64,000 nucleotides of DNA from Gonapodya prolifera JEL478 (GCA_001574975.1 KQ965748.1:3334-67333); one strand, 5' to 3'. Shown: positions 32,578 to 45,051, counted from the first letter of the stretch. The notes: generated by a model not told the origin, from the sequence alone. Program-made: numbers and translations.

Positions 32578-35500
32578 CTACAGCGACGCCGTTCCGACCC
32601 CGTCTGCGGGGGGCAAATCCGCAAGCTCTAGAAGCAAGTCGATGAGCTCGAGCGGGCTCTTGAGTCGTGCGGCGGCTCCGGACGTCTTGTCACTGTCACC
32701 GATAACGACAGTAAAAATGCTCTCTTGTGGTACTTCAGTAGAAAACTCGGCTTTTCGAAGAACCTTGAACATATCTGGAATGAAGAATGTTCGATCAAAA
32801 CGGTGTTAGGGTTTCCACAGGAATGTGATCGCACCTTCGTCCGTTTTGTCATCTCCGGCACAAATGACGAAGTCACATGCTTCTTCGTGGTCCACAAGTC
32901 TCTTGACGATGTACCCCTTATTCACGATTATCTGAGGGAGGAGGAATTCAGGTTGGGAACACAGACAGGGTCACTTGAACAACTAAGCCATGCTCACAGG
33001 TCGAACTTCCAGGTTTTTTTTTCCAACGAGAACTTCGAGAGGTCGTCGGGACACGATGGAACTTTCTAGGTGATTCTTGAGCTCCTTCATTTGGAACTCG
33101 CTATACCAAAAGAAAATTCGAGAACCATGTGTAACTGTGTTAGTTGTGTTGAAATGAGAAAATGCGATTAACCACCCACCCCCACTCCGGGTCTGCTTGT
33201 CGATAGTGCCAGGTGACGGATGTGCGCTTTTCTTCCACGTTGGCGCCTTGCGTTCGTTCGCAAAAGTGGTTGAATATCTGATTTCAAACGTTTGGTAATA
33301 TGAAGCATCGAACAACCCAATCGCGCGAAGAACTTATGAGGTCGGAGTTTACCTTCAACACATCCTCCTTCCACGAAAAGTCTGCGTCCTCCAACACATC
33401 CTCCCAGTTCTCATTGTTTGGATACCTGATAAATGCCCCGTGCTCTGCCGAGAGTCCCAAGCCATGAATACTGCCCAACCATTCCTCCAGGGTCTTTTGA
33501 TCCCGACCGCTCACTACAAAGCAGTAGTTTCGAGGATCTTCGGTAAGTTTATTGAGAGCACTCAGCATCTTAGGGGGAGGAAGGGCAGCACTTGGCACTC
33601 GAACGATGGGGGTGAGAGTTCCATCGTAGTCGAAAATGAGCACACCTGAGCCGACAGAAATGAGTTCGTCGGCGATTACAAACTTTGTAGCAAGTCGTAG
33701 GGCACAAGTAACAACGTACGGTTGTGGCTTCGCTTAAAGCTTTCGACCAAAGTTGATTTATCCAACACCGGGACACTGGCAATTTCATTTCCGTGACCAA
33801 GTTGAGTTGCAGCATTCTGCAGTTCGGTGATAAAGGAATTAGCCCAAAGTTTCGAACTTTGAAGCTTCACACTGTTGTCTAGTTGCTGATAACGACGCCG
33901 AAATCAGTCGACTTCAAGAGAAACTTGCGACTCGGTGTGAATCTGCCTTTACCTTATACTTCGCTTTCTTCTCATCTGCACCCATTGTCAATGCAGTGTC
34001 GATCGCTTTGGCGACGCCGTTTGTGTCCCAAGGATTAACTAGGATGGCAGAGCCCATGGATCCTGCAGTTCCTGTGAACTCTGACAGGATGAGCGGTCCG
34101 TGGTTGTCTGGTTTGAATATTGCAGAGTTATCGTTCAACTGTGAGCTTCAAGATTTCGTGGATACTCACCCTTTTGGGAAATGATAAATTCATGAGAAGT
34201 AGTGTTCATTCCGTCACGCACAGATGTGATCAATCCAGCATCGGCGATGCTGAGTAGCGCGTAGTACTCGTCGACATCGATGTGCTGCTGAATGAGCTGG
34301 ACAGGTGTGTATTCCAGCGATCCAAACCGGCTGTTTATCCGTGAAGCGGTTTCAGTGATCTTGGTTTCCAGTCGATGTGCCTCATGTTCTGGAGGCGATG
34401 CCACTTGGATGAGAACCACCTTGGACTAAAACCACGATATTAAACATTTTGTGGCATTTATGGTATAAAACATTAAGTCGTTCTCGCATACGAACCTCTT
34501 TCCACCAGTCTGGATATAATTCCAAGAATTTTTCGAAGGCATTAAATTTGTGCTGGATTCCATTTATCTGGTTCCGTTTGTCTCTTCCGACGATCACTTT
34601 ACGGCCCTTGTAAAGCTCTCGCAGTGCCACAATGCGCTTCTGAACTGCTACAGAATCTCTGGATAAATAGGAGAGAATCATGGCTTTTAAATGGAATTAA
34701 ATGAGAACTTTGTGGCGAAACCATCTCTCACCGCAAAGCTTGAGTCGCTTCAACGTCGACGCCGATTGGAAATATACCTGTTATCACAGGGCGACCATGG
34801 TACTCGACACCTTTGGGAGAAGATTCCAGGGAAAGCAGTCGTGTGGCACTTGACAAGAAGTGGCGAGCGTAGGAATACACTTGAAATCCGACAAGGTCCG
34901 CTCCAAGAACACCTTCAATCAGCTCTTTCCTCCCTTCAAGTTATTGAAACGGGATCAGCATGGTTCCCAACGCGACCTTCACACAATAACAAAAACACCA
35001 AACTCACTTGGAAGACAACGGAAAATTTCCGAGCTTGGGAATGGCGCGTGAAGAAAGAAGCCAATCGTAGCTGATGGAAGGCGCTCTCTGACCATCTTAG
35101 GACAACTCATCACTGTTCAGATAGAAAAATTGCGTCAAAAACGGAGCAATGCCTCCTCAAACTTCTCCACACGTTATTGATCCCTTCACTTACGATGGTA
35201 GTCGTGAATCCATACTTTTAATGAAAGTGAGATCTTCAGTATGACGGATTAAGCAATCTAAACACTTACTCAAATCTCCCGCATGGTATGTTTCGTGGAC
35301 TGCGACTGCCACAGCGTCGTTCACAGCGTTATACTGCGCGAAATTTTTCTGATCCTCGCCGGTATAGTCGGTATCCCAGACAATGTCTGTCGCGTGACAA
35401 AGTTAGTGCTGGCAAAGACTACGCAGGTCGAATTTCATGTTAACCCACAGTGAAGCAGTGGTTGGATCACTGTAGAGACCGAAGGTTAATCTTAAACCGA

Positions 35501-36195
35501 GAAAGGTGAAGAGTACAAAGCGCACCTGTCTTGCAGTACCCGTCATAGTGCCCTGCCGTATCCTTCGATCCAACAAACACTGGAACGCAGCCGCGGGGAA
35601 GAAGAAGTGACTTAAGCTCCTTTTTTAGTCCTTCACTTAATAAATCCGGGTTTACGGGCACGCCGTCGTCGTCCACGATGTTGCCCACCAATCCAACGTG
35701 GTGGACGGTGAAGGTTTTGCGGAGATTATTTATACCCGAGTACAGAGCCCCATACCCATCACGAGGAAGTAGTTTCCAGTTCTTGGAAGACATTTTCTCT
35801 CCGCCTGGTAAGCCGTTTTGATGGTCTCTTTTGATAAAGGAGGCCCGTTCTTGGCCAGCACCTGACCGCTTCCTCGCGAGTGCCGCAGCGTCTGATCCAT
35901 GATTTCGAGAGAGCCCTCCTCCATCAGCTGCCGAGAGAAGCGCGGAGTGCGCTTCGCTTGATAAGATGGAAACATATGGGAAGAGATAGGAGACCGCGAT
36001 GATTCTGTGGAACAAATGAACATATCAGCGTCGCGTTTGCGATTCAAGATCGCAAAAACAACTCTATGATTTCTAGTCGAGAGGCTTGCTGTTGTTTATT
36101 CACAAAGGAGCATTGTATATGCCCAAAGAAACGACAAGATGGCAATCGCCCAAATTTTGGGAAGGGCACGCTCACCTTCGCGTGTCGGGTGCCAT
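32578..36195 (-). CDS. TPS2: Trehalose-6-phosphate synthase/phosphatase (Tps2/Tsl1 type)
   Basis: Two-domain enzyme of trehalose synthesis: GT20 (UDP-glucose plus glucose-6-P to trehalose-6-P, or its regulatory version) followed by a HAD phosphatase. The start at 36195 (MAPDTRR) splices to IIAVSYLFPYVSILSSEAHS. GT20 landmarks follow: GLVGNIVDDDGVP (near 35680), DIVWDTDYTGEDQKNFAQYN (near 35350), VIVGRDKRNQINGIQHKFNA (near 34570), DGMNTTSHEFIISQKG (near 34190) and LILSEFTGTAGSMGSAILVN (near 34060). The phosphatase begins LIFDYDGTLTPIV (33640), with an intact DxDxT, and has FVVSGRDQKTLEEWL, AEHGAFIRY and VVIGDSDKTSGAAARL. It ends at 32578. Both domains look complete; catalysis by the GT20 half cannot be judged by eye. 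Confidence 0.9.
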
Positions 36196-36414
36196 GACGG
36201 AATCGGCTCACTCAATCTGAAGATAAGAGGATGGCTCGGCGCGGCTTCCAGGGACGGATGGGTGGAGACGAATTTGGGATGTTGAAGGTGGTGAGGCTTT
36301 TTTTGGGACCTGTGGTGGCCTGTTTCAGGCTCTCCTCCGCCTGTCACAATGGCGTCACGAAAAAGAACAAACGTACGATACAGCAAGATATTTGATACAA
36401 GGTGTTACTCATTA

Positions 36415-37710
36415 CTAAACTCTTTCTGCGATTGGAAGCCCATACTCGTCCACTTTTGCCTGAAAAGATCGACAAGCACAAAGAGCATGAAAACATATAT
36501 CATTGATAGGCTCGCAAAAGCTACTTACTGCCGACGGCTCTTGTGGCAGTGATCCCGGTAGAGATGCCGGTACCTCGGTGCCTTCTTGAAGATAGCTTGG
36601 CATTTCTTCTTCTTCAAAGGTCAAATCGTCTCCGAGAGCCTCAAGTTCCGCCTCGAGATCCGCATCATCAACTCCTTCTGGCGTGCCATAGGATCGTGAC
36701 AGCTCTTCTTGAATTTCATTCGCTTGGTCCATCCTAACGTGTTTCGGATGTAGGCCTTTATCGAAATATCCCAGAAGACGATCGAAGCTTCAACTTACAG
36801 GTCCTCCATTTCATCCTGCATATCGGTAATTTTGTTGATGTTGAGCTTCGCATACTGTGCTTTCATCTCCTTTGCGCCTGTCTTCATAGCGTCGAGTGTC
36901 TAAGTACGACAGAGCAGAAGGTCATGCTCCCACTCAATTACTCTCTTCAAAGTCACGTAAAGCTTACGATAGCTGTATTACGGAGGTTTTCGGTCGCCAT
37001 AGCTGTGTTGGTCAGAGTCCAAATTAGCTGCCGTAAAACCAACGTAGATACGATCCTTTGGTGTAAAATACCCGTCTGCTCCATGTTGAAAGCCTGCTGC
37101 ATCAATTGATCTCGCTGGCCCTCGTATCTGTGGATAAATATCAAGTTTTGAGTTAGTGCTTCGTGGGTGGATTGAAACTCTTGTTCAAAGGCCCTCCGGT
37201 AACACTCTCGGACGGATTAGAGAGAGGGCTGAGTGTTATTGGCGACAAGAGGTTCCAAAGACGGAACTGGACGTCTTGGTAGATCTCCCGACTTCGGGCA
37301 TAGTCTTAATACTCGCCCGAGAGAGCAAATACCCACAGTTTGCGCTGCTTCAGTACCCGCATGGCCTTTTGTTTTATCGCATTCTGGCGGCGATAGGGGA
37401 GTGCAAGTGGGAGAACCCATGAGAACACTTGCGACTTGGTTGCGTGAAACCAACGTCAACGTACTTTTCCAGGGCCGTCCCGCAGTTTCGCCATCTGCTC
37501 CTTATACCGCAGGAGCTCTGCATCAAGCTTTCGTATCTTTACATCGACGCTCTCCGTCCGTTGATCGACCTGTCCCCAGGAAATGGTGTTGCGATCAGAA
37601 ACAGAGGTTCGTCACTGGAGCTTCGATTCAACGTGAAGACAGACACTGCCGATGGCGTCCTGAAGTGTTACTTTGGGCTGGGGCTTCGTGGCTCCAAAGA
37701 AGCGTTTCAT
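36415..37710 (-). CDS. VPS60: ESCRT-III subunit Vps60/CHMP5
   Basis: Snf7-family protein of the late ESCRT-III machinery that binds Vta1/LIP5 and regulates Vps4. The start at 37710 gives [20 protein letters not shown], the canonical basic N-terminus. Further exons encode the long helices ([19 protein letters not shown] near 37120; [20 protein letters not shown] near 36880; [19 protein letters not shown] near 36810-36720). The C-terminal autoinhibitory and Vta1-binding region follows: [44 protein letters not shown], and a last exon [13 protein letters not shown] to 36415. Length and motif order match CHMP5. Confidence 0.9.
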
Positions 37711-37958
37711 GGTTGGAGGAGGAGCGACCACAGTAATTGCTAAATGCAAAAGTAACTCAGTTTGAACTACGAGGGCGATGAGTTCCAATAAATCCACGAA
37801 CATTACACCACATGTGTTCGGATGAGCGACCTTGTAGTAGGCCAACTTACTTCAATACATGAAACAGAGGACAAAGACTAAGCTAAGAGGGTGGAAGAGG
37901 GGGTAATAATGGTAGGTTTGATGTGGTGTTCTCAGTTTTGTTGATATCTTAGCCATGA

Positions 37959-38961
37959 TCAGTTGGCACGGAACTGCGCCAGTGAACACCGACTCACAGA
38001 GAACCATCTCGACTTCCTTCCGAGCGAATCCCAACTTATCTTAGAAACCAACATTTGATTCTTTACAGCTGAAGGGAACAGTCGGTTTGTTCTATTGACC
38101 ATGCCACGACGAAGAACCTTCTGTGCAAATCACTCACTCCAAAATGACTTTGTAGCATCCTAAAACCTTCTCAATATGCTTCAGCTCCTCGATAATGCTA
38201 GTAGTAGAGCGTGGGTTGTTGCGTTGAGGATGCTTGTATGTCGAGCGAGGTACGGAAACCAGCCGGGGACTCACTGTCATCCAAGATTTCTCCCTCGTTG
38301 TCCAGAGTCAACAACAATGTCTGGAAAGCTCGGTAACAGGTGAGATTGTGACGTCGGATTCCTACTTTTTTTATCAAATAACCACCTTCAATGTGGCCTG
38401 CCTGATGAAGTTGGTGGAAGGTGGTGACGTGTTCATCACGTGGATCAAGCAGAAACACACTTACACGACCGCATTCGTGAACAAACTTTCTCTCAATGAT
38501 GATAGAGCCAGCCCTATAAACTCCTGTTATTAGGGTGTCCAACACATTTTGCCAAATTTCGGCGACTCACGCAACGATTTTGGAAGATGAAGTGTCTTCA
38601 ATTACTATGGGATACTGAGCGCCATGCTGTTTTATGAAGTTGAGCTGTTCTAAAAAGACTTCCTATTGAGAGAGATGAGTGTTGGGAGGTTGAAAGTCTT
38701 GCAAGGGCGACGAGCTCGAGTTTCGATTCTTAGCACACCTTTGACACAGTTGGCGCTTCCGTCAGCTGTCGAAGTACTTCGAAGTAGCCCTTTGCGTAAT
38801 CGTCAGATGCGAGAGGTCGAGCTCTGAGATTGACGCCGATGTTTCCCTGAAGGAAGGCAATTCGTTCATCCCTGCCCTCGACTTTGAACGCTGGTCCAAC
38901 TCACTCCGCTCAAGAGAGTCGAGTCGAAAGCAAACTTTACTTCATCGTTTGGTGACCCCAT
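37959..38961 (-). pseudogene. GNA1-like N-acetyltransferase with in-frame stop
   Basis: Diverged copy of glucosamine-6-phosphate N-acetyltransferase (UDP-GlcNAc pathway, chitin precursor). The start at 38961 gives MGSPNDEVKFAFDSTLLS. Then VNLRARPLASDDYAKGYFEV, LRQLTEAPTVSK, QYPIVIEDTSSSKIVA, GSIIIERKFVHECGR, AGHIE then DIVVDSGQRGRNLG, IIEELKHIEKVLGCYKVIL and DCKESNVGF. The next codon is TAA where the family has Tyr (FYxKxGF), and the frame continues DKLGFARKEVEMVLFRAN to TGA 37959-37961. No splice option removes the stop. A single base change explains it, so I infer a pseudogene, a truncated protein lacking the last 19 residues, or a sequencing error. All splice sites appear intact. A second, intact copy lies at 42818-43809. 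Confidence 0.78.
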
Positions 38962-39036
38962 TATCGTCCAGCGAGACGGCTCAATCTGATCTCAGGGATT
39001 GCGCTGCCGCGGACAGACCAAAGTCATCACCTTGCG
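38962..39036. promoter_or_regulatory. Divergent promoter, GNA1-like / IFT22
   Basis: 75 bp between the minus-strand GNA1-like start (38961) and the plus-strand IFT22 start (39037). No element was recognised. Confidence 0.4.
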
Positions 39037-39801
39037 ATGGATCAACGGCCGCTATCTGTCTTCGTCGTGGGATCAAGAAAGGCTGGTAAGGTTGATTGCC
39101 TCGCGCGGTACTAGCTGCTTTGTGCTGACAGACTGCATCTCAGGAAAATCGGCGATTTCAAACCTTCTATGTGAGAATCACCTCTGTTCAGCAACAGCGT
39201 TCTTTCTAAAAGTCCCATAAATCTTTAAATGTACGTCGGAAGATGGCTTTGACACATCAGAGTATCGGCCTACTCAAGGCGTAAGAGTTCTTGAGCTGGA
39301 ACGCACACTTCAATCACGGAAGGTCGCTGTTCAGCTGTGGGACTGGTCTGGGGATAGCAACATACTCAGTGTCGTAGGGCCACTCGCGAGTCAAGTCGAC
39401 GGTGTCATATTCGTGGCATCTGGGGATGGAGCTGGGAAAACAGACCTCCGGGAGCTTGAAGCCTGGTGAGCGAAAGTAAAGCGAGGCAACACTATCGACC
39501 CACAGACCGTAACTTGAACAATAACTACAGGTTTGCAGCCTTTCCCAACATCAATGAAGAACGCGCTTTTGTCCTTGTGCAACGAATGTCAGAGTCCAGC
39601 GTTGTACCCAAAGTGCGCAACAGTGAGTTTCCTCATATCTTTGCAAATGCCACACGTAAAGCACAATTTGACGAATAACAAAATGAAGATGGAGCCCTCG
39701 CGAAGCTTCGAGTGCTGCACACGTATTTTGGAGAAGTGGAGCAACTAAAGAAAGAATTTGATGGGTTCCTCTCAAAATTAATTACTTCTAAGGCACTATA
39801 A
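39037..39801 (+). CDS. IFT22: Intraflagellar transport protein IFT22 (RabL5)
   Basis: Small Rab-like GTPase-fold subunit of IFT-B, found only in organisms that build cilia or flagella. The start at 39037 gives MDQRPLSVFVVGSRKAGKS, with a P-loop GxxxxGKS split by an intron, then AISNLLCE. The hallmark switch region is YRPTQGVRVLELERTLQSR, followed by VAVQLWDWSGDSNILSVVGP, SQVDGVIFVASGDGAGKTDL, FAAFPNINEERAFVLVQRMS and the last exon GALAKLRVLHTYFGEVEQLK then FDGFLSKLITSKAL and TAA 39799-39801. The Walker-B-like region reads WDWSGD where canonical GTPases have DxxG, in line with IFT22 not being a normal GTPase. Complete; the exon after 39165 is uncertain. Confidence 0.88.
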
Positions 39802-39885
39802 ACTATAAAAATATAAGGTAAAGAAGAATGCTGCAATCGACAGCGGTTCTGCCGCAGTTCAGCCAAGCCTTCAAATCCTTCCAAA

Positions 39886-42654
39886 ATGAGGGCGCGATGG
39901 CTCACGTACACGGCGCTGCTCGTTTTCATTTTGCCCAGCGCGCATGCTTTCTACGTAACCCCGGGGTTTGCCGCGCCCGAGGCCCATCAGGATGGAGAAA
40001 TGCTTACTCTGTGGTTGAACAAGCTGAGGCACGTTGACGACCGCTCCACTTTCGCAGCAGCGCACTCCCAATTTAACTGAACCTCGTTGCGGTCTTGTCT
40101 TCAGCTCGGAGCGAAGTCTGCTCAACTTTGCCTTGGCTGAACTGCCGTTCGTTTGCAAACCGCGAGACCCCAAACCCCGACTTCTCAACTTGGTGAGGCG
40201 TCCATGAACTGATTCCATCGCTCCTCTGACTCGTCCAACGAATGTGGTCAGGGGGAGGTCTTGCGTGGGGACCGTATCGTCAATTCGGACTACGAGATCT
40301 CAATGAACGTGAAATCATCCTGTTCGGTTCTTTGCTCGCTGGAGCTCACGGCAGAGCAATCACAGCAAGCGGCCGCGCTGGTTAAAGAAGAATACGATGT
40401 GGAATTGTGAGCCTGGCTCACGGCTGTCGCCCACGTCTCTAAATTAATTCATTGATCCTGTTCTAAAGAATCCTTGACAACTTGCCGGCGGCAACGGTCA
40501 TGATTGACGCTGATGATAAACGAGTTTACGAGGATGGTTTTCGACTTGGCCTCCCACTGAAGGGAGGAGGGGCGGCGATTCACAATCACCTCACATTCAA
40601 GCTGCTTTACAACACCGTTGGCGCCCCCGCGAACCACAAGTATATTGTTGGGTTTGAGGTTTATCCAAAGAGGTGGGCTTAATACAAAACTGTGGCGACT
40701 TCACAGCAAATTGATGTGCGAGCATCATTCGTGTCATTTTTAGCATCAAGAACAGCGCCAACAAGTGCCCATCCAGACTCGACGGCGGCGAGCTGCAACT
40801 CCTCACTGGCGAAAAGCAAACCATCACATTCACATATTCCGTCGACTGGGAGGAAGAGAAGCACGTCGAATGGAGCACTCGGTGGGACATGTATCTCGTG
40901 CAGGGCAGCACCCAGATCCACTGGTACTCCATCATCAACTCCATGATCATCCTCCTCTTCCTCTCCGCCATGGTCGCGATTATTTTACTCCGCACGTTGC
41001 GCCGGGATATTGCAATTTACAACGATGAGGAGTTGAAGGAGGAGCAGGAGGATACGACCGGGTGGAAACTTGTGCATGGCGATGTATTTAGGCCCCCCAG
41101 GTATGGAGGCCTGCTGGCTCCTCTCCTGGGATCGGGAATACAGTTTGCGTTGATGATTTACTCAACCACATGTGAGTTGCGTTCTTCGCTCTTTGATTCG
41201 GAATAAGCGATGAATTTGATCACCTGAATCAAATTCATTTTAAGTGCTGGCTCTTGTCGGCATCTTGAACCCCTCCTACCGTGGCGGGCTAGTGTCCTTC
41301 GCACTGTTTCTGTTCGTCTTCATGGGGTGCGTTATTCTTCTTCCTAACTACGTCAAGAATATCGCAAGTAAACGCGACCTCTGCTAGGACGTTTGCGGGA
41401 TACTACAGTGCCCGCATGTACAAGGTGTTCCGGGGCACTGCGTGGGGACGAAATGCGATCATGGTGAGGCTCGAAGCATTGTACCGACATCGTGGGATTA
41501 GGTGATGGAACTCTTCTTGAATGTGCCTTTACGGTTCGCAAGACGGCGCTGTTTTTCCCGGCGATTCTTTTCACTATCCTGTTTGTTGTGAACGGTTTCA
41601 TATGGAGCCAGCAGGTAGGTCGGCCCCCAGGAGTTCTCAATGCTCCCAGTCAACACGATAGACCCAATGTGCACTATGCGTCATTGCATCATAGAGCTCG
41701 AACGCCCTCCCATTCGGAACCTTCGCCGCGCTCGTCGCGATGTGGTTCGGAATCTCACTTCCCTTGGTGTATATCGGAGCCTACTTTGGGCAGAAGAAGA
41801 GCCCCATCGAGCACCCGATTCGGACCAATCAGATCCCGCGACAAATTCCTGACGTTGTGAGTGATAATGTTGCTTTTTCCCAACTTCTGTTCTCGATCCC
41901 TTTGGTTGCAGCCTTGGTATCTCCGTGGAATTAATTCAGTGCTCCTTGGTGGATTGATGCCTTTCGGTGTCATCTTCATCGAAATGTGGTTCATTCTGCG
42001 ATCGGCGTGGACGGATTCCTACTACTACATGTTCGGGTTCTTCGCCCTGGTAAGCTCCATTCCAATCCCTGCTCTGCACGAGCCCCAATCACCATTCTAT
42101 CCGTTCCTACTCATCCGCACACGCACATAGGTCTTGCTCATCCTCCTCATCACCGTCATCGAGGTTTCCGTATCGCTCATTTACTTCGTGCTGTGCGCCG
42201 AAGACTACCACTGGTGGTGGCGGTCCTTCTTCATTGGAGGGTCTGCTGGCATCTACATATTTTTGTACTCGTGAGTGCATGCAGTCTGGGGGGGTTGGAC
42301 CGGAGTGGAAGGCTCAGGGCTCCGGTCTTTCGTACGCGTTTCCAGGATATTCTATTACGCGACCAAGCTCCACATCAGCGACCCCGTCTCCACACTCATT
42401 TACTTCACTCATTCCCTCATCGTGGCTTTGGTAAGTTCCGTGGTGTCGTTTGCAAGTCGTTAACTTTGTCTTAAGGACATTTTGTTCTGTCCTTCAGGTA
42501 TTCCTCGTATCGTTCGGCTCCGTGGGTTTTTTCTCCACTTACGTGTTCCTGATTCAAGTGTACGGATCTGTGAAAGTGAGTGCACTGTGTTGAGTGATTT
42601 CACGTGAAGATCGTTGGTGGTTTATCGATACTTTTCGGGACGTAGATTGACTGA
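39886..42654 (+). CDS. TM9SF: Transmembrane 9 superfamily (nonaspanin) protein
   Basis: Nine-span Golgi/endosomal protein (EMP70 family). The signal peptide [19 protein letters not shown] starts at 39886. The lumenal domain includes YDYY-region exons and [54 protein letters not shown] and [14 protein letters not shown]. Membrane spans follow from [20 protein letters not shown] (40910) through [83 protein letters not shown] and [21 protein letters not shown] tiny last exon adds ID-stop, so the protein ends KID: the KxD/E COPI-binding signal that keeps nonaspanins in the Golgi. At least ten short introns. Complete. Confidence 0.92.
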
Positions 42655-42817
42655 TTCGGTTCGAGGATTGTGGGTCGGCACACTGCTCTGCTCTGCTCTG
42701 GAAGAGTCTCAGAATGCTATTGGACAAGGGGTATACAGCGCAGTGCACTACAAATGTAGATGGCTCCAATAAGCGCAGATTGCATCGCAAATTCGCATGT
42801 CGAGAGCTGGACGTCCT

Positions 42818-43809
42818 TCAGAGCTTCGCGGCAGGGTAGCCCGAAGGAACGCGCCAGACCTATCGGTTACGTGACGAGTGTGAGTAGGAGGCACCGAGAG
42901 GAGGAGGCAGGAGCCAGAACGACGTACCATCTCGTATTCTTGCTTGGAGAAACCGCACTTGACGTAGAATGGGATGTTCTTCTCGCTGCAGTCGAGGATG
43001 ACTAGTGAGGAAACATCGACGTCGACGTGAGAAGGTGGTAAGTTGGGGAGCAGTGAGCACGCGTCTGGTGGAACTCACTCTTGTAGCATCCAACCGATGC
43101 ACCGATGTGTTTCAGAGCGTCGATAATGGCCTTGCCGAGGTTCTTTCCGCGAGCGTCAGGGTGGCTAACAATGCTGTTAACGTGCGTTCAGTACGGTTTT
43201 GATCTCAAGGTGCGAGTTAAAGTTTGCTTAATTCAAGTACCGACTCTTCAATGTGACCGACCAGCCCGTTCTGGTGAATGAATTTCCGCTCGACCATGAC
43301 CGTTCCAGCAGCAGCAATGCGAGAGGTCTGCACATTCTCTATCACGATGGTGAAGTACTCGTAGTTGTGTTGTTTGAGGTAGGCAAAACGGTCTTTGCGT
43401 TAGTACCGTGGCGGGCCGATGGTACGTGGAATGGTGAGATGAGGACATCACCCAGGAAACACGAATGAAAAGGCACTCACCCATAAACTGCGCTTTTGTA
43501 ATTTCTCCAACGGTTGTGAGATGACCCAGGCATTCCTTTTTTTTTGGACAAATAGAGATGAAAAGGGCACGCAGAGTATTGTGACTCGCTCGGGTGAGCT
43601 CACGAGGAAACCCTTCTCGTAGTCTGTGGGCTGGAGAGGCCGGAGAAGGTATCCGGGGACCATGCTGGCTTGGACTGGCGGCAACGGGAGGGGGTGAGTG
43701 GGCAATTAGCAAGGCGGCGCCATCGACGCGCTTTGGCTGCACACAGACCTTCCTTTGAAATCAGGTGGCGCGAGAAAAGGTCGCCTAGGCTGTCGTCGCG
43801 GGGTGCCAT
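42818..43809 (-). CDS. GNA1: Glucosamine-6-phosphate N-acetyltransferase (intact copy)
   Basis: GNAT-fold enzyme making N-acetylglucosamine-6-P from glucosamine-6-P and acetyl-CoA, on the way to UDP-GlcNAc and chitin. The start at 43809 gives MAPRDDSLGDLFSRHLISKE. Then MVPGYLLRPLQPTDYEKGFL, VLGHLTTVGEITKAQFM, FTIVIENVQTSRIAAAGTVM, VERKFIHQNGLVGHIE, SHPDARGKNLGKAIIDALKH, IGASVGCYK and VILDCSEKNIPFYVKCGFSK. The acetyl-CoA loop (ARGKNLGK) and the active-site Tyr (PFYVKCGF) are present. A last exon, VWRVPSGYPAAKL, ends at TGA 42818-42820. It is the functional counterpart of the stop-containing copy 4 kb away and is head-to-head with the LIM gene. Confidence 0.9.
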
Positions 43810-44019
43810 GCTTGGTTTCAGCGGAGAGTGTGCTGAGCGGTGCAGATGCGGCAGTTGAAGGCAGGGCGGAATTGGACTGGCTTTGGTCGCACCGCCACAC
43901 ATCTGCGAGGCCTTCGCGTGCGAAGAGACAGAAGCCCAGAGAATTACCTGTAATTAAAATTACTTTGACAGAAGTCCAATCCCCGACACTCATTTGACAA
44001 CCAAGGCTGACGCAAGAGC

Positions 44020-45051
44020 ATGCAAGCACTTGTGCGTTCCCCCTCTCTCCGCTCCTCGCTTTGATGCTCGTCTGGGCGGTCGCTAACTAAACTCCTCCGT
44101 CACTCGCAGCAAGCATACGAACAGGCTGTGAATGTCGCCGCTTCAACCGGGAATCTCAAGAGAACCACGCCTGCCACTGCCGCAGGGGTCATCAATCGAG
44201 ATCTGTGCGAGGGATGCAACAAGACTGTCTACGCAGTGGAGAGGATGAATATCGACGAGCACACCTTTCACAAGTCTTGTTTTGTGGGTCGGAGCGAGAC
44301 CGATGCCTAAGCGTGTACGTCCTGGATCTCACCCTCCAATTCCCAAACCGTCCACCAGCGCTGCACGCACTGCAACAACGTCATGAAACTCGGCAACTTC
44401 GCCTTCAACGCCGGCCGGTACTACTGCAAGCCCCACTTCAAGCAGCTGTTCGCCATCAAGGGCAACTACAGTGGCGGGTTCCAAAACGACAACAAGTCGC
44501 CGTCCTCGTTCAACCCATCGGGGTACGGTATGCCCGCCGACGGAGCCACCGCCCTTGGAAGAAAGCCGTCGTTGATCAGAGATCGTTTGAATGCGATCGA
44601 GTCCAAGCAGGGAGCTGGAGCTGGGGGGTCGCCCTTGTCGGTGAATGGAAGCACCCAACAACTCGCGCAATCGGACAGTGGCGTGAGTCCAGGATCTGCT
44701 GTCAGGGAGAGAGCTGCGCGCTTTGGTAAGTTCATTGCAGGACGAATCGCTCACACTTTTATCGCGAAGATATTCTGACCTCTTTTTTTAATCCATTGCT
44801 TCAATGACACAGGATCCATGAACGATGATCAGCTCGCCAAGGACAAGCTCGTGGAGTCTCTGAGACAACAACTCGAGGAGCGGGACGCGCAGATCGCCCT
44901 GTTGAAGCAGGAAAACGACGCCCTGCGTGCCAAACTGCAGTTGCAAGCGGTGCAAGGAAACAGTACCGAGCAGCTGCGTGAGGAGACCCCAAACGCGTCG
45001 TCGGCGTTGGTTGCGCAGGATGAGGTGGAGCAACCGGCTGAGTCGCAATAG
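44020..45051 (+). CDS. Single-LIM-domain protein with C-terminal coiled coil
   Basis: A tiny first exon (ATG CAA GCA CTT, 44020-44031) splices in phase to QAYEQAVNVAASTGNLK. One LIM domain follows: CEGCNKTVYAVERM, HTFHKSCF, an intron, then RCTHCNNVMKLGNFAF and GRYYCKPHFKQLF, with all eight zinc ligands. After that come KGNYSGGF, a Ser/Gly-rich linker, and, after an intron near 44727, a strong coiled coil (DKLVESLRQQLEERDAQIAL, LKQENDALRAKLQLQ) to TAG 45049-45051. The LIM sequence resembles the CRP/LIMA1 (EPLIN) actin-associated type. I infer a cytoskeletal scaffold; the exact orthology is open. Confidence 0.85.

Noticed and set aside
43248-43742. 164-codon minus-strand frame across the GNA1 gene
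   Set aside because: It is a different frame of the real GNA1 exons and introns; the conserved residues lie in the other frame.
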